A DNA stretch of 64,000 bases from an uncultured Deferribacteres bacterium (GTDB taxonomy: Bacteria; Zhuqueibacterota; JdFR-76; DREG01), in contig CAJVYQ010000002.1 of the NCBI GenBank assembly GCA_913009825.1, forward strand, positions 18,675 to 82,674, given 5' to 3'. This document shows, one piece after another, positions 36,599 through 45,039 of the stretch; the stretch's first letter is position 1, and each line of letters opens with the position of its first letter. Both the position numbers and the translations under genes were made by a program. The notes beneath the pieces were generated by a model. The model was not told the origin of the DNA. It saw nothing but the letters and a program-made list of their open reading frames with translations, and did not search any database.

Positions 36599-39500
36599 CT
36601 ACTTCTCTTTGGTTTGCTCGGAAAGCGCTTGAAAATAGTTGCGAATTAATTCCAGATAATCGGAATTGAAGCCGATTTTACGCGCCCGGATTAAATCGTC
36701 TAAAAAACGCTCTTTCTGTTTTCTCACCTGCTCATCAATCTGTTTGGGACTGCGCACAAAATAAGTTTTACCCGGCCTGGATTCCCTCTGCTTACTGAAG
36801 TCCCGCTTATTCATCGAACGCTGTGCATCCAGTAAGCGGGAAAGAATTCTTTTTTGCCGGTTGATGGTGGTGGGATTCACCTTTTTCCTTTCCAAATCCT
36901 TTACTACTTTTTCCATCTCTTTGGTAATCCCTTCCATCCGGCCGGTAATATCGGACCGGTTGCCAAATTCTTTGCGCAACTGTTCCATGGATTTGTGCAA
37001 TGCTTCCTGCTCTGCGGCCAATCTGGCTATTGCCGCCTGTTGCTGCAACGTCATCTGTCCCTGTTTCATGCCCAGTTGCAGGGTTTTTTGATTAATCCCC
37101 TGTTGTTTGCCGGCCATCTGTTCCATGCGCTTCATAAACTCCTCAAAACCCACAGCCGAGGAAGATCCCTGCATGTTTTGCATCGCTTGTTGCACCTGCA
37201 TGATGGTTTCATTAAGGCCCCCCAGCGCCCGCGCCTGCTGACCTGTGGCCGCCCGGCTGTTCCGTTGTTCCAACTGCTGCAGAGCGCGCTGCATCGAGTT
37301 CATTGTTTTACCCAGGACCTGCCCGATTTCCGGCGTGACAAAAAATGTTTTCTGCGACAATTGATACAATTGATCGGCAATTCTCCCCAATTGCTGTTTC
37401 TGTTGCTGCTGACTTTCGGCCGCCTGTCCCATTTGCGGGCTGGAAGACGACATGTTTTGGGTTTGCCGCATCAGTTTTTCCTGTTCCTGGGAAAGGCGAA
37501 GCAAATCACCGGACGCCCGGTTAAACTCTTTGGTAAATTCCTGTTTTTGTTTTTGGCTAAACTCTTTTTTCAACTGTTGTAGCTGTTGCAGCATATTACG
37601 TAAATCCTGTTCGCTCATCTTCCCGGATTTTGATGCCTGCTGTTTTTTGCCTTGCTGTAAATTTTGCCTGGTTTGCTGCATTTTACCCATGGCTTTTTTG
37701 ATCTCCTGCAACAAAGAATCCATTGTCGGTGAATTAAATTGAACTTCTTTCTGCAAGGACAGATCCAGATTTGACAGCAGGTCTTTCAGACTTTTGGCGT
37801 CATCTTCTACTTTTTGTTGTTGGCGTAAAAGATTGGCAAGTTCATTTTTGTCTGCATTTTTCAACTCTTTATTCAGCATCTCCTGGCGCCGGGCAAGATT
37901 TTCCGTCATTTTTGCCGCCTGATCAATTTTCTGCTCCAATTGCAGCCGCTTAAAAAGATTAATGGTTCTTTCCAGGTTTTTTAAAAGATTATCCTGAGAA
38001 AATTGCAATTGCCGCAGCGCTTGTTTCATTTGATTTTGATCCAATTTCTCAGCGGCTTTTTGCAATTTTTCCAAAGCTTTTTGTAATTCCGGCGTCATAA
38101 TTTCATGAAACAGATTTTGCAGCTCCTGAAATTTTTTCAGTGTTTCCATGCTGAGCATCCGGTTTTTTTCCAGACGTTCAACCATCTGTTCCAATTCCTG
38201 CCTGACTTCATCCACGGACTTTTGCAGGTCCCGTTGCTTTTGGGCAATATCTTCAATGTCCTGTTTTTTCAGCCAGTCAACTTTTTGTTGCTGTAGAAGT
38301 TCTCTGGAAATTTCGTCCAGTTTCTCTTTCAAACCTTTGCTTTCGTCCAGTACCTCTTTTAGTTTATCGATATTTTCATCATCAGACTGGGCCGTTTCCC
38401 GGTAAATTTCATATACCGACGGAAACCGGGCTGTGTAAACCCGGGAAATACTTCGCTTGGGGCCGCTGACAGCATCATTATCCCAAGCTTCGACAAAATA
38501 GTAGACCAAATCTTCCGGCATCATGGATAAGCCGCTCAGGCTCCAGAGATACTCCACTAGTAGTTTTGTCTCCCGGTTATTTTCAAATTTCAACGGAATG
38601 TAATGGTAGGTAGTGTCCGCCTGACCGGCATAAGCCATGTTGGACTCAACCCGGTATCCTAATCTCAACCGGGTGAAACCAAAATCATCTTCCGCTTCGA
38701 TGGTTAAGGGCAGCTTCATCTCTTCCGTTAAATCAACATCTTTGCCCGGTGTGGCAATGTCCACAATTGGAAATTGATCTTCAAGTGCTTTAATCTCATA
38801 CCGGATGGGTTCCAGATTGGTGTAGCCAAACAGATCGGTGAGCTCCAGTCGATAGCTGCCGTCATGGCGAATTGTAAAACCGCCGCTTACCCGGTCACCG
38901 GAAATTTTTAGGATTCGTTTTGCACCGTTGCCAAAGATGAGATTCCCTTTGGCCAATTTTTTATTGCTGTTTAGTTTTAACGTTACCCGCGTACCGACTA
39001 ATGCAGTAACATCCCCAATGTTATCCTCAAGGTATCGAAACGGCAGGCCGGTATATCCCGGATAATCGAGGCGGATTTTCAGTTTTTTCGCAAACGGCCG
39101 TTTTTCTACCTGAATAGTGTAGGCTGCGCTGGTTTTTTTACCCGCCTGGATAAAATATTTCAACGAAGTGCGCAAATTTCGAACCGTGTATCTGTAAACT
39201 TTGTCCGAACCCGGCAGCACCTGTTTTTCATCCGCAACATCCCGGGATTCCTGTTGCAATGCCAAAACCACCGGACCATTGTACGTTCCAATAATTTGCG
39301 CTGTGATCCGGCAACTGTCGCCCTCAATTTTTGTGACATCTCCCGGTTTAAGAATGATTTCCTCCACCGGCGTAGGTTTAAATTGAACCGTCGGATGGAA
39401 AAGATGGTTCAGACTTTTCTGGAATTGGGCGGGAAAAACACCTAATACCAGCACGGAAACGAGCACAGGAGAAAGAAGAAAACGAAACGCCTTTTTTGCT

Positions 39501-39973
39501 GCCCGAACCGGATACAACCGGGACAATTGAACATTTTTGAGAATCCGCAGAACCGATTTCAATGCGTGGCCGGTTAATTCCAGAGAATATTTTTCATTGT
39601 TTTTCTGCACCGTGCCGTAAACCTGAACGGCATTTAACAGATCATCATGTAACTCATTGATGTGGCCGCCGATTTCTCCGGCTATGATTTCAACAGAATA
39701 ATTCCCCGTTTTACGCCAAAAATCAAAAGCCGGTTTGACAACAAAGTTCAAAAAAAATCCTGCCGTAATTAAAATAATCCCATATACAAAAAAAATGCGA
39801 ATCTCCGGATCAAACCGGAAAAAGGTATCGAACAGCGCGGCAATGAGGCCGCTCAACATGAAAATACCGGTTGTCAGGCAAAAGCCCTTAATAAGTTGCA
39901 GAAAGAATTTTCTTTTGCCCTGCCGGGAAATAATTTGTGAAATTTCCCGGTAATTTCTTTCAAATGCGGTCAT
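36599..39973 (-). CDS. Large membrane-anchored coiled-coil protein, DUF4175 family
   Basis: A 1124-residue protein. Two hydrophobic segments near the N-terminus (about 28-72) and one at about 165-185 anchor it in the inner membrane. A beta-rich periplasmic region (about 190-510) follows, then an exceptionally long Gln/Met/Lys-rich coiled coil (about 520-1080) with runs such as LRNMLQQLQQLKKEFSQKQK and MEQLRKEFGNRSDITGRM. I recognise this as the DUF4175 (TIGR02302-like) type, whose role is not established. It lies 4 bp from the DUF4159 gene and abuts the TPR gene. The coiled coil could span the periplasm as a tether or stalk. Confidence 0.78.
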   Translation of the reverse strand: MTAFERNYREISQIISRQGKRKFFLQLIKGFCLTTGIFMLSGLIAALFDTFFRFDPEIRIFFVYGIILITAGFFLNFVVKPAFDFWRKTGNYSVEIIAGEIGGHINELHDDLLNAVQVYGTVQKNNEKYSLELTGHALKSVLRILKNVQLSRLYPVRAAKKAFRFLLSPVLVSVLVLGVFPAQFQKSLNHLFHPTVQFKPTPVEEIILKPGDVTKIEGDSCRITAQIIGTYNGPVVLALQQESRDVADEKQVLPGSDKVYRYTVRNLRTSLKYFIQAGKKTSAAYTIQVEKRPFAKKLKIRLDYPGYTGLPFRYLEDNIGDVTALVGTRVTLKLNSNKKLAKGNLIFGNGAKRILKISGDRVSGGFTIRHDGSYRLELTDLFGYTNLEPIRYEIKALEDQFPIVDIATPGKDVDLTEEMKLPLTIEAEDDFGFTRLRLGYRVESNMAYAGQADTTYHYIPLKFENNRETKLLVEYLWSLSGLSMMPEDLVYYFVEAWDNDAVSGPKRSISRVYTARFPSVYEIYRETAQSDDENIDKLKEVLDESKGLKEKLDEISRELLQQQKVDWLKKQDIEDIAQKQRDLQKSVDEVRQELEQMVERLEKNRMLSMETLKKFQELQNLFHEIMTPELQKALEKLQKAAEKLDQNQMKQALRQLQFSQDNLLKNLERTINLFKRLQLEQKIDQAAKMTENLARRQEMLNKELKNADKNELANLLRQQQKVEDDAKSLKDLLSNLDLSLQKEVQFNSPTMDSLLQEIKKAMGKMQQTRQNLQQGKKQQASKSGKMSEQDLRNMLQQLQQLKKEFSQKQKQEFTKEFNRASGDLLRLSQEQEKLMRQTQNMSSSSPQMGQAAESQQQQKQQLGRIADQLYQLSQKTFFVTPEIGQVLGKTMNSMQRALQQLEQRNSRAATGQQARALGGLNETIMQVQQAMQNMQGSSSAVGFEEFMKRMEQMAGKQQGINQKTLQLGMKQGQMTLQQQAAIARLAAEQEALHKSMEQLRKEFGNRSDITGRMEGITKEMEKVVKDLERKKVNPTTINRQKRILSRLLDAQRSMNKRDFSKQRESRPGKTYFVRSPKQIDEQVRKQKERFLDDLIRARKIGFNSDYLELIRNYFQALSEQTKEK

Positions 39974-39977
39974 AAAA

Positions 39978-40637
39978 TCAATTCATCAAATTCCAAAGCA
40001 TAATGTTGGCACCCATTTTAAAAGCCTCTTCACGGATTTTAGGCGGATCGTTGTGTGTTGCTACCCAGCCATCCGAGATATTTGTATCAAATGTGTAATA
40101 AACAACCATGCGGCCGTTGAGAAAAAGACCGTAGGCACGTGCTGGCCCGCCGTCATGTTCATGAATTTTGGGCGGGCCGCCGGGAAAATCAAAATGAATA
40201 TGGTAAATTGGGTGGGAAAAGGGCAGCTCGATAAATTTGGCTTTGGGCAGCACTTTTTTCATCACCGCGTGAAAATACTTGTCCATGCCGTAATCATCAT
40301 CCGCATACAAAAAGCCGCCGTAGTTCAAAAATTCCCGCAGCCGTTTCACTTCTATTTCATTGAAACGAATCCTGCCATGACCGGTCAGAAAAAGGATGGG
40401 ATACGAGAATAGTTTTTCGTCGGTGAGGGCTACTTTCTTCTCGGTAGTTGCCACCGGAATTCCCGTTTCCCGGTTGATAAAATCGAGCAAATTGGGAATT
40501 GCCGCCGGATCATTGTACCAATCACCGCCGCCGCTGTATTTCACACGGGCAATGATTAATTTATCCTGGGCAGTCACCGAACCGGCGGCCGAGATCAAAA
40601 GGATCAAAATAAAAAATATTGTTTTACGCAAAATCAT
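39978..40637 (-). CDS. DUF4159-domain exported protein
   Basis: About 219 residues from the ATG at 40637 (a GTG at 40646 adds three residues and overlaps DUF456). A signal peptide ends near AGSVTAQD. The body is a single DUF4159 domain: RVKYSGGGDWYNDPAAIPNLLDFINRE at the start, FLTGHGRIRFNEIEVKRLREFL, and GGFLYADDDYGMDKYF. The fold is thought to be GATase1-like, and the domain usually accompanies MoxR/DUF58/BatA-type genes and large membrane proteins. Here it pairs with DUF4175 and another GATase-like exported protein. Confidence 0.82.
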   Translation of the reverse strand: MILRKTIFFILILLISAAGSVTAQDKLIIARVKYSGGGDWYNDPAAIPNLLDFINRETGIPVATTEKKVALTDEKLFSYPILFLTGHGRIRFNEIEVKRLREFLNYGGFLYADDDYGMDKYFHAVMKKVLPKAKFIELPFSHPIYHIHFDFPGGPPKIHEHDGGPARAYGLFLNGRMVVYYTFDTNISDGWVATHNDPPKIREEAFKMGANIMLWNLMN

Positions 40638-40639
40638 CG

Positions 40640-41143
40640 CTACCACACACGAAAAGCAATCATAATCACCATAGCAATGGCTACAATTATTTTTAAAAAC
40701 CTGCCGCTAACGGCGCCCAGGAAAGCACCCCAACCGGAACGCAGCGCCTGACCGGCATCGGAAAAACGGATAAATTCCAGCACAAACGCGCCGATGAAAG
40801 CGCCAAGAAAAGCCCCCAAAATCGTGCCTAACACCGGCGAAAACGGCGTCGCCAAAATCGCACCGAAAAAACCACCTGAAACAGCTCCCCACATTCCCCA
40901 TTTGGAGGAGCCGTACTTCTTTGCTGCCGCCGCGCCGAGGAAAAATTCCACCAACTCAATTAGCACGGAAAGCCCCAATAAAACCGCCAGAAAATTCCAT
41001 GTGACTGTCTTAAAACCGGTCAGCAGGGCAAAAACGAAGGCATCTGCAACAATCAAAAACGTTCCGGGCAGACCAAAAGGGATAACGGCAAGGCCGATCA
41101 GCCAACCTAAAACAAAAAAGAACCAACCGATAATGGCCAACAC
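40640..41143 (-). CDS. DUF456 small membrane protein
   Basis: A 167-residue integral membrane protein with about five helices rich in Gly and Ala. The glycine-zipper stretch FGAILATPFSPVLGTILGAFLGAFIGAF and the first helices with LIGLAVIPFGLPGTFLIVADAF are diagnostic of DUF456. No function is established for the family. It sits 4 bp after the nucleotidase gene and 2 bp before the chosen DUF4159 start. Confidence 0.82.
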   Translation of the reverse strand: MLAIIGWFFFVLGWLIGLAVIPFGLPGTFLIVADAFVFALLTGFKTVTWNFLAVLLGLSVLIELVEFFLGAAAAKKYGSSKWGMWGAVSGGFFGAILATPFSPVLGTILGAFLGAFIGAFVLEFIRFSDAGQALRSGWGAFLGAVSGRFLKIIVAIAMVIMIAFRVW

Positions 41144-41147
41144 AGCC

Positions 41148-42668
41148 TCAATCCTTTACTTTTTTATAGCGATGTTCGATCCTGGAAAACAGTATCTTCT
41201 GCTTCTGCGCCATTTCAATCAGCACATCGCGGTCTAATTTGTTAAATTTTTTCACCGGCCTGTTTTCGGGAATCAGGCGATAATTTTTTACAAATTTATC
41301 GAAGACAAAATTCAACGTGGCAACCGAGTATTCCTTTTTCGTATTAACCGTCTTGCCGTCGACTAACAGTTTTGTCACTTTGTGGTTCTCCGGCGCATTG
41401 GGATTGTAAAAAACTTTCATTCCCGAAATTTGCTGCATGCCGTGTTTACCGGAAACGCTGTTTTCAATAATGGCAAGAAGCTCTTCTCCTGTTGCCTTAA
41501 ATGTTAGAATGGTATTACTGAACGGCGTAACTTCCCAAAAATCCCGTTTTGTTACCGGGCCTTTGTATAGATTCTTCCGGATACCGCCGCTGTTCTGGAA
41601 CGCCACATCTGCTCCCGTATATTCCCGAAATGCGTCGGCGATCCAATTGCCAATATTGCTTTCCCCGTTGCGACGGCGGATCCAATTCGTTTTCAATTCT
41701 GCAATCTTCCGGTCCAGATTTTTACCAACGATTAATTCCAAAGAATCAACCGCTGCCTGTACTTTTTTATCCGGGGTGAAATTACGTGAGGTCAGGGACA
41801 TAAGTTTGCCACGGTAACGCACAATGGTATCCCGCTGCGTATCCACCCAAATATCTAACTTGCCTAAAAATCTGCCGTAAGAACCTGCCTGAAAAATGAG
41901 AACACCGTTTACCACTTCCGGTTTTTTCATAACCGTATGTGAATGCCCGCCAATGATCACATCGATGGCGTTATTTGCCGCGGCTAACTTTCGGTCGTAC
42001 TCAATGCCCATGTGGCTAACGACCACAAACAGGTCTACCGAATCCGCCAGCAAATAAACATATTTTTCAACCGTGCGCTTTTCATCTAAAACTTTGATGT
42101 TTTTGATATTCTTACTCAACACAACGCCCGGCAGATCCGGAAGCATGAGGCCGATAAAACCGATTTTTACACCGCCAATCTGTAATATTTGATACGGTTT
42201 AGCAAACAGTTTCCCGGTATCCGTATTATAAAGATTTGCGCTGATGACGTTAAAATGTGCCCGGTGGAGCAGGGAATCCAGGCGGTAACTGCCGTAATCG
42301 AATTCGTGGTTGCCAATAGTAAAAACATCCGGATGAACAAGATTCAGCAACCGAATTTGTGAAGCGCCCCTGGAGATTGTGCTGATCGGCGTTCCCTGAA
42401 AATCATCCCCGGCATTAACTTTGACGATGGGAATGGAATCCTGTTGAAAATGCAGAATAGCGCCTTCCAACAGCGCGGCTCCGCCGCTGGAATAGGAACC
42501 TTTTTTATCCTTTTTCCGGATGGCCATATTCTTGGCGTGAAAATCATTCCAATTAAGAATACGAATATGTTTTTGTGCCCAACCGGATGACACAAAAGAA
42601 AAACTCAGGATAAAAAGAAATATTCCTGCTTTTCTTAAAAAATTGGCACTCTGGTTTGGCTTTCCCAT
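41148..42668 (-). CDS. Periplasmic 5'-nucleotidase / metallophosphatase (UshA family)
   Basis: About 506 residues from the ATG at 42668, chosen because GAGG lies 5 bases upstream; a longer frame begins at 42689. A signal peptide ends near SSGWAQ. The two-metal site is complete: ILNWNDFHAKN, NAGDDFQGTP, TIGNHEFDYGSYRLD, VVSHMGIEYD and IGGHSHTVMKKP. The C-terminal substrate domain has FQNSGGIRKNLYKGPVTKRD and NFVFDKFVKNY. It would dephosphorylate nucleotides or cyclic nucleotides in the periplasm. It opens the operon with DUF456, DUF4159, DUF4175, TPR and the GATase-like gene. Confidence 0.9.
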   Translation of the reverse strand: MGKPNQSANFLRKAGIFLFILSFSFVSSGWAQKHIRILNWNDFHAKNMAIRKKDKKGSYSSGGAALLEGAILHFQQDSIPIVKVNAGDDFQGTPISTISRGASQIRLLNLVHPDVFTIGNHEFDYGSYRLDSLLHRAHFNVISANLYNTDTGKLFAKPYQILQIGGVKIGFIGLMLPDLPGVVLSKNIKNIKVLDEKRTVEKYVYLLADSVDLFVVVSHMGIEYDRKLAAANNAIDVIIGGHSHTVMKKPEVVNGVLIFQAGSYGRFLGKLDIWVDTQRDTIVRYRGKLMSLTSRNFTPDKKVQAAVDSLELIVGKNLDRKIAELKTNWIRRRNGESNIGNWIADAFREYTGADVAFQNSGGIRKNLYKGPVTKRDFWEVTPFSNTILTFKATGEELLAIIENSVSGKHGMQQISGMKVFYNPNAPENHKVTKLLVDGKTVNTKKEYSVATLNFVFDKFVKNYRLIPENRPVKKFNKLDRDVLIEMAQKQKILFSRIEHRYKKVKD

Positions 42669-42795
42669 CGAGACCTCTGATTTAAACACAATCGAGCAAT
42701 AACGCCGAAGAATAGATCGGTTTAAAAGATCATAAATTTTTAGTTAACCCGCAATAAAAAATAGGGGGTATTCTTTTTAACGGTTCGCAAAGTAA

Positions 42796-42820
42796 AAAAG
42801 CCCACAAAATGCGGGCTTTT
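42796..42820 (-). terminator. Terminator of the mfd-parvulin operon
   Basis: On the minus strand AAAAGCCCGC, loop ATTTT, GTGGGCTTTTTT form a stem followed by a T-run, 20 bases after the surA stop. It separates the parvulin operon from the nucleotidase operon. Confidence 0.88.
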
Positions 42821-42840
42821 AATCATCGTTTCAGCAACAA

Positions 42841-44121
42841 TTATTCTTTGATTTCCACATAGACATTTTTACGCAATTTGTCGATCCATGCTTGCATTTC
42901 CTTGCCCTGTTTTTGGGTCAGAGCCATCTGTTCAATTTGATGCCAGTCTTTTTCTAACGTCAGTTTCCCTTTTTCCCGTTTATCCGCCAGCAAAAGGATA
43001 TGGTAGCCAAAATTCGTGCGGAAAGGTTTGCTAATATCGCCAACCCGCATATTTTTTAAAGTGGTTTTAAATTCCTTAACTTGCAGTTGGTTGGTTTCAA
43101 ACCAGCCCAGGTCACCTCCATTCTCCGCTGTAGTGGCGTCGTCCGAATATTTTCGCGCCATTTCGCCAAAATCAGCGCCCAAAATAATGCTGTCACGAAC
43201 AACCGACAGAAATTCCCGAGTGCGCTCGGCATCCTGTGTGGTGGGTTGTAAGCGAATCAAAATATGTCTTACGTTGATACGCTCTCCTCTTCTTTCAAGC
43301 AGTTCAATAATATGAAAGCCTAATTTCGTTTCTACAATATCCGATATTTTCCCCTTCTTCAGGTTAAAAGCGGCTTCTTCAAATTCTTTGACAAAATCTC
43401 CACGTTTGATTAAGCCCAATTCACCACCCCGTTTGGCAGAACCGGGATCTTCCGAATATTGCTTTGCCATCTCGGCAAAATCAGCGCCATCCAATAATTT
43501 TTGGCGAATTTCTTTTGCTTTTTTTAGCGCTTTTTCCCGTCCGCTGCCTCCGGCACGAATTTCCCGCAAAATGTGTTTGATGTGGACCATGTCCCGCATT
43601 TCCGGCAAACTGTCTTTCATCGAACGGTAAAACTGCTCCACCTCTGGCCGTGTAATGGTTATTTTGCGAACATATTGCCCCTGGAGCGTTTCTACCATCA
43701 AACGGTTTTTTACTTCGTCACGAAATTGCCGTTTAATTTTTGAAATAGGCATACCGAAGTATTCTTCAATTTTTTTTTCTGAACCCAACTGCCGCACCCA
43801 TTGCTTGATCTGACCGTCCAACATATCTTCCACACGGACATCATCAACAGTAATAGTATCTTCTATCGCTTTGGCCAGTAATATTTTCTGAACAATTAAG
43901 TTTTCTCTGGCCTTTTTTTTCAACTCTTCAAATTTTTGGGGCTCTTTTTGCAAATCAATTTTATTTTGAATGGCCAACTGCGCCGCGAATTGATTCAATT
44001 CGGAATATAGAATAATTTCATCGCCAACAATAGCGGCAATTCCATCCAATTTTTCCTGTGCTAAAAGTATACCGGGTAACAATAATAATAACAATATGTT
44101 AACAGTTTTTCTTGCAAACAT
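42841..44121 (-). CDS. surA: SurA-like periplasmic chaperone / peptidyl-prolyl isomerase
   Basis: About 426 residues from the ATG at 44121, which has AGAGGATAAA upstream; the frame extends to 44160 but would overlap the upstream gene. A signal peptide (RKTVNILLLLLLPGILLAQ) precedes the SurA N-domain (about 20-155, AAIVGDEIILYSELNQFAAQ). Two parvulin domains follow (about 160-275, VHIKHILREI with AEMAKQYSEDPGSAKRGGELG; and about 280-385, NVRHILIRLQ with GEMARKYSDDATTAENGGDLG). SurA escorts unfolded outer-membrane proteins to the BAM complex. It is the last of three parvulin-type genes downstream of mfd. Confidence 0.9.
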   Translation of the reverse strand: MFARKTVNILLLLLLPGILLAQEKLDGIAAIVGDEIILYSELNQFAAQLAIQNKIDLQKEPQKFEELKKKARENLIVQKILLAKAIEDTITVDDVRVEDMLDGQIKQWVRQLGSEKKIEEYFGMPISKIKRQFRDEVKNRLMVETLQGQYVRKITITRPEVEQFYRSMKDSLPEMRDMVHIKHILREIRAGGSGREKALKKAKEIRQKLLDGADFAEMAKQYSEDPGSAKRGGELGLIKRGDFVKEFEEAAFNLKKGKISDIVETKLGFHIIELLERRGERINVRHILIRLQPTTQDAERTREFLSVVRDSIILGADFGEMARKYSDDATTAENGGDLGWFETNQLQVKEFKTTLKNMRVGDISKPFRTNFGYHILLLADKREKGKLTLEKDWHQIEQMALTQKQGKEMQAWIDKLRKNVYVEIKE

Positions 44122-44134
44122 TTTATCCTCTGTT

Positions 44135-44992
44135 TTATTGTTTAGCTGAATCCGGTTCAACTAATCTATGTACATTCTGCATATTTATTTCAATGTTCTT
44201 CGTATCTTTAAGTGAAACTAAGAGCTCCTGATAATGTTCCGAATACCAGTCTTCCTGCAGACGCTGTTTAATGATATCTTTTACCAATTGAAAATCCTGT
44301 ACCGTTCCGGGAGCCGCTTTTTTCTCCAATTTAAAAACGATGTACCCGCTGGAAGAAGTTACCGGACCGTAAACCCTGCCCGGTTTTAATTGAACGAGAA
44401 TCTTTTTAATTTCCGGGATCACTTTTTCAATGGGAAGGTAACCACTGTCCCATTTTTTGTTTAAAACGATGGCCGGATGATTTTTTTCAACAATCTCTGC
44501 AAAACCCTTCCCTTTTCGGATTTCCCGTAAGAATGCCAACGCAGACTTTCTTTTGTTACAAATCAAATAAGAATATTTGTATTCTGTTTCAGACCACGCG
44601 AAATCATCCATATTTTCATTATAATATTCCAACAGCCGTTGCTCCGAAATTTCCGGAATGTTTTTCATTTCTTCATCAAGGTAATAATTTATGATGATTG
44701 ATCTTCTGATCTTTTTCATCTCTTCCTGTATTTCAGGTTTGCCGGCAAACCCCTTGCTAATTGCCGTCTGAAATAAAATTTCTTCATCAATCCAACGATG
44801 AATCAAATTTTCCAACTCCGCTTCGTTTTCCAGTTTGTCCGGGGTAATGCCAAAAACAGTGGCAAAATCCTCAGTTTTTAATATACTGTTTCCTACTTTG
44901 GCAATAACGGAGTTTTCAGTTTGTGGAGAATGACATGAAAAAACAAACAGCGAAATGAAAAGCAAAAAAAGAGTTTTTTGATTAATCTGCAA
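44135..44992 (-). CDS. Parvulin-like lipoprotein (degenerate PPIase)
   Basis: About 285 residues starting at TTG (44992), chosen because AAGGAAAGGG lies upstream and a lipoprotein signal follows at once (LFLLFISLFVFSC, lipobox ending SC). An upstream TTG at 45046 is possible but less likely. A SurA-N-like helical region (VIAKVGNSILKTEDFATVFG, LIHRWIDEEILFQTAISKG) precedes a poorly conserved parvulin domain (about 160-260), so isomerase activity is doubtful. It probably acts as an outer-membrane-attached holdase next to the flanking parvulins. Confidence 0.75.
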   Translation of the reverse strand: MQINQKTLFLLFISLFVFSCHSPQTENSVIAKVGNSILKTEDFATVFGITPDKLENEAELENLIHRWIDEEILFQTAISKGFAGKPEIQEEMKKIRRSIIINYYLDEEMKNIPEISEQRLLEYYNENMDDFAWSETEYKYSYLICNKRKSALAFLREIRKGKGFAEIVEKNHPAIVLNKKWDSGYLPIEKVIPEIKKILVQLKPGRVYGPVTSSSGYIVFKLEKKAAPGTVQDFQLVKDIIKQRLQEDWYSEHYQELLVSLKDTKNIEINMQNVHRLVEPDSAKQ

Positions 44993-45039
44993 CTTTATTT
45001 TTCCCTTTCCTTCATAAACAACTGTTTCAAAATAAAAAA

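Noticed and set aside
36854..37582. 242-codon plus-strand frame opposite the DUF4175 gene
   Set aside because: It is the complement of Gln/Leu-rich coiled-coil codons, which depletes stop codons on the other strand.
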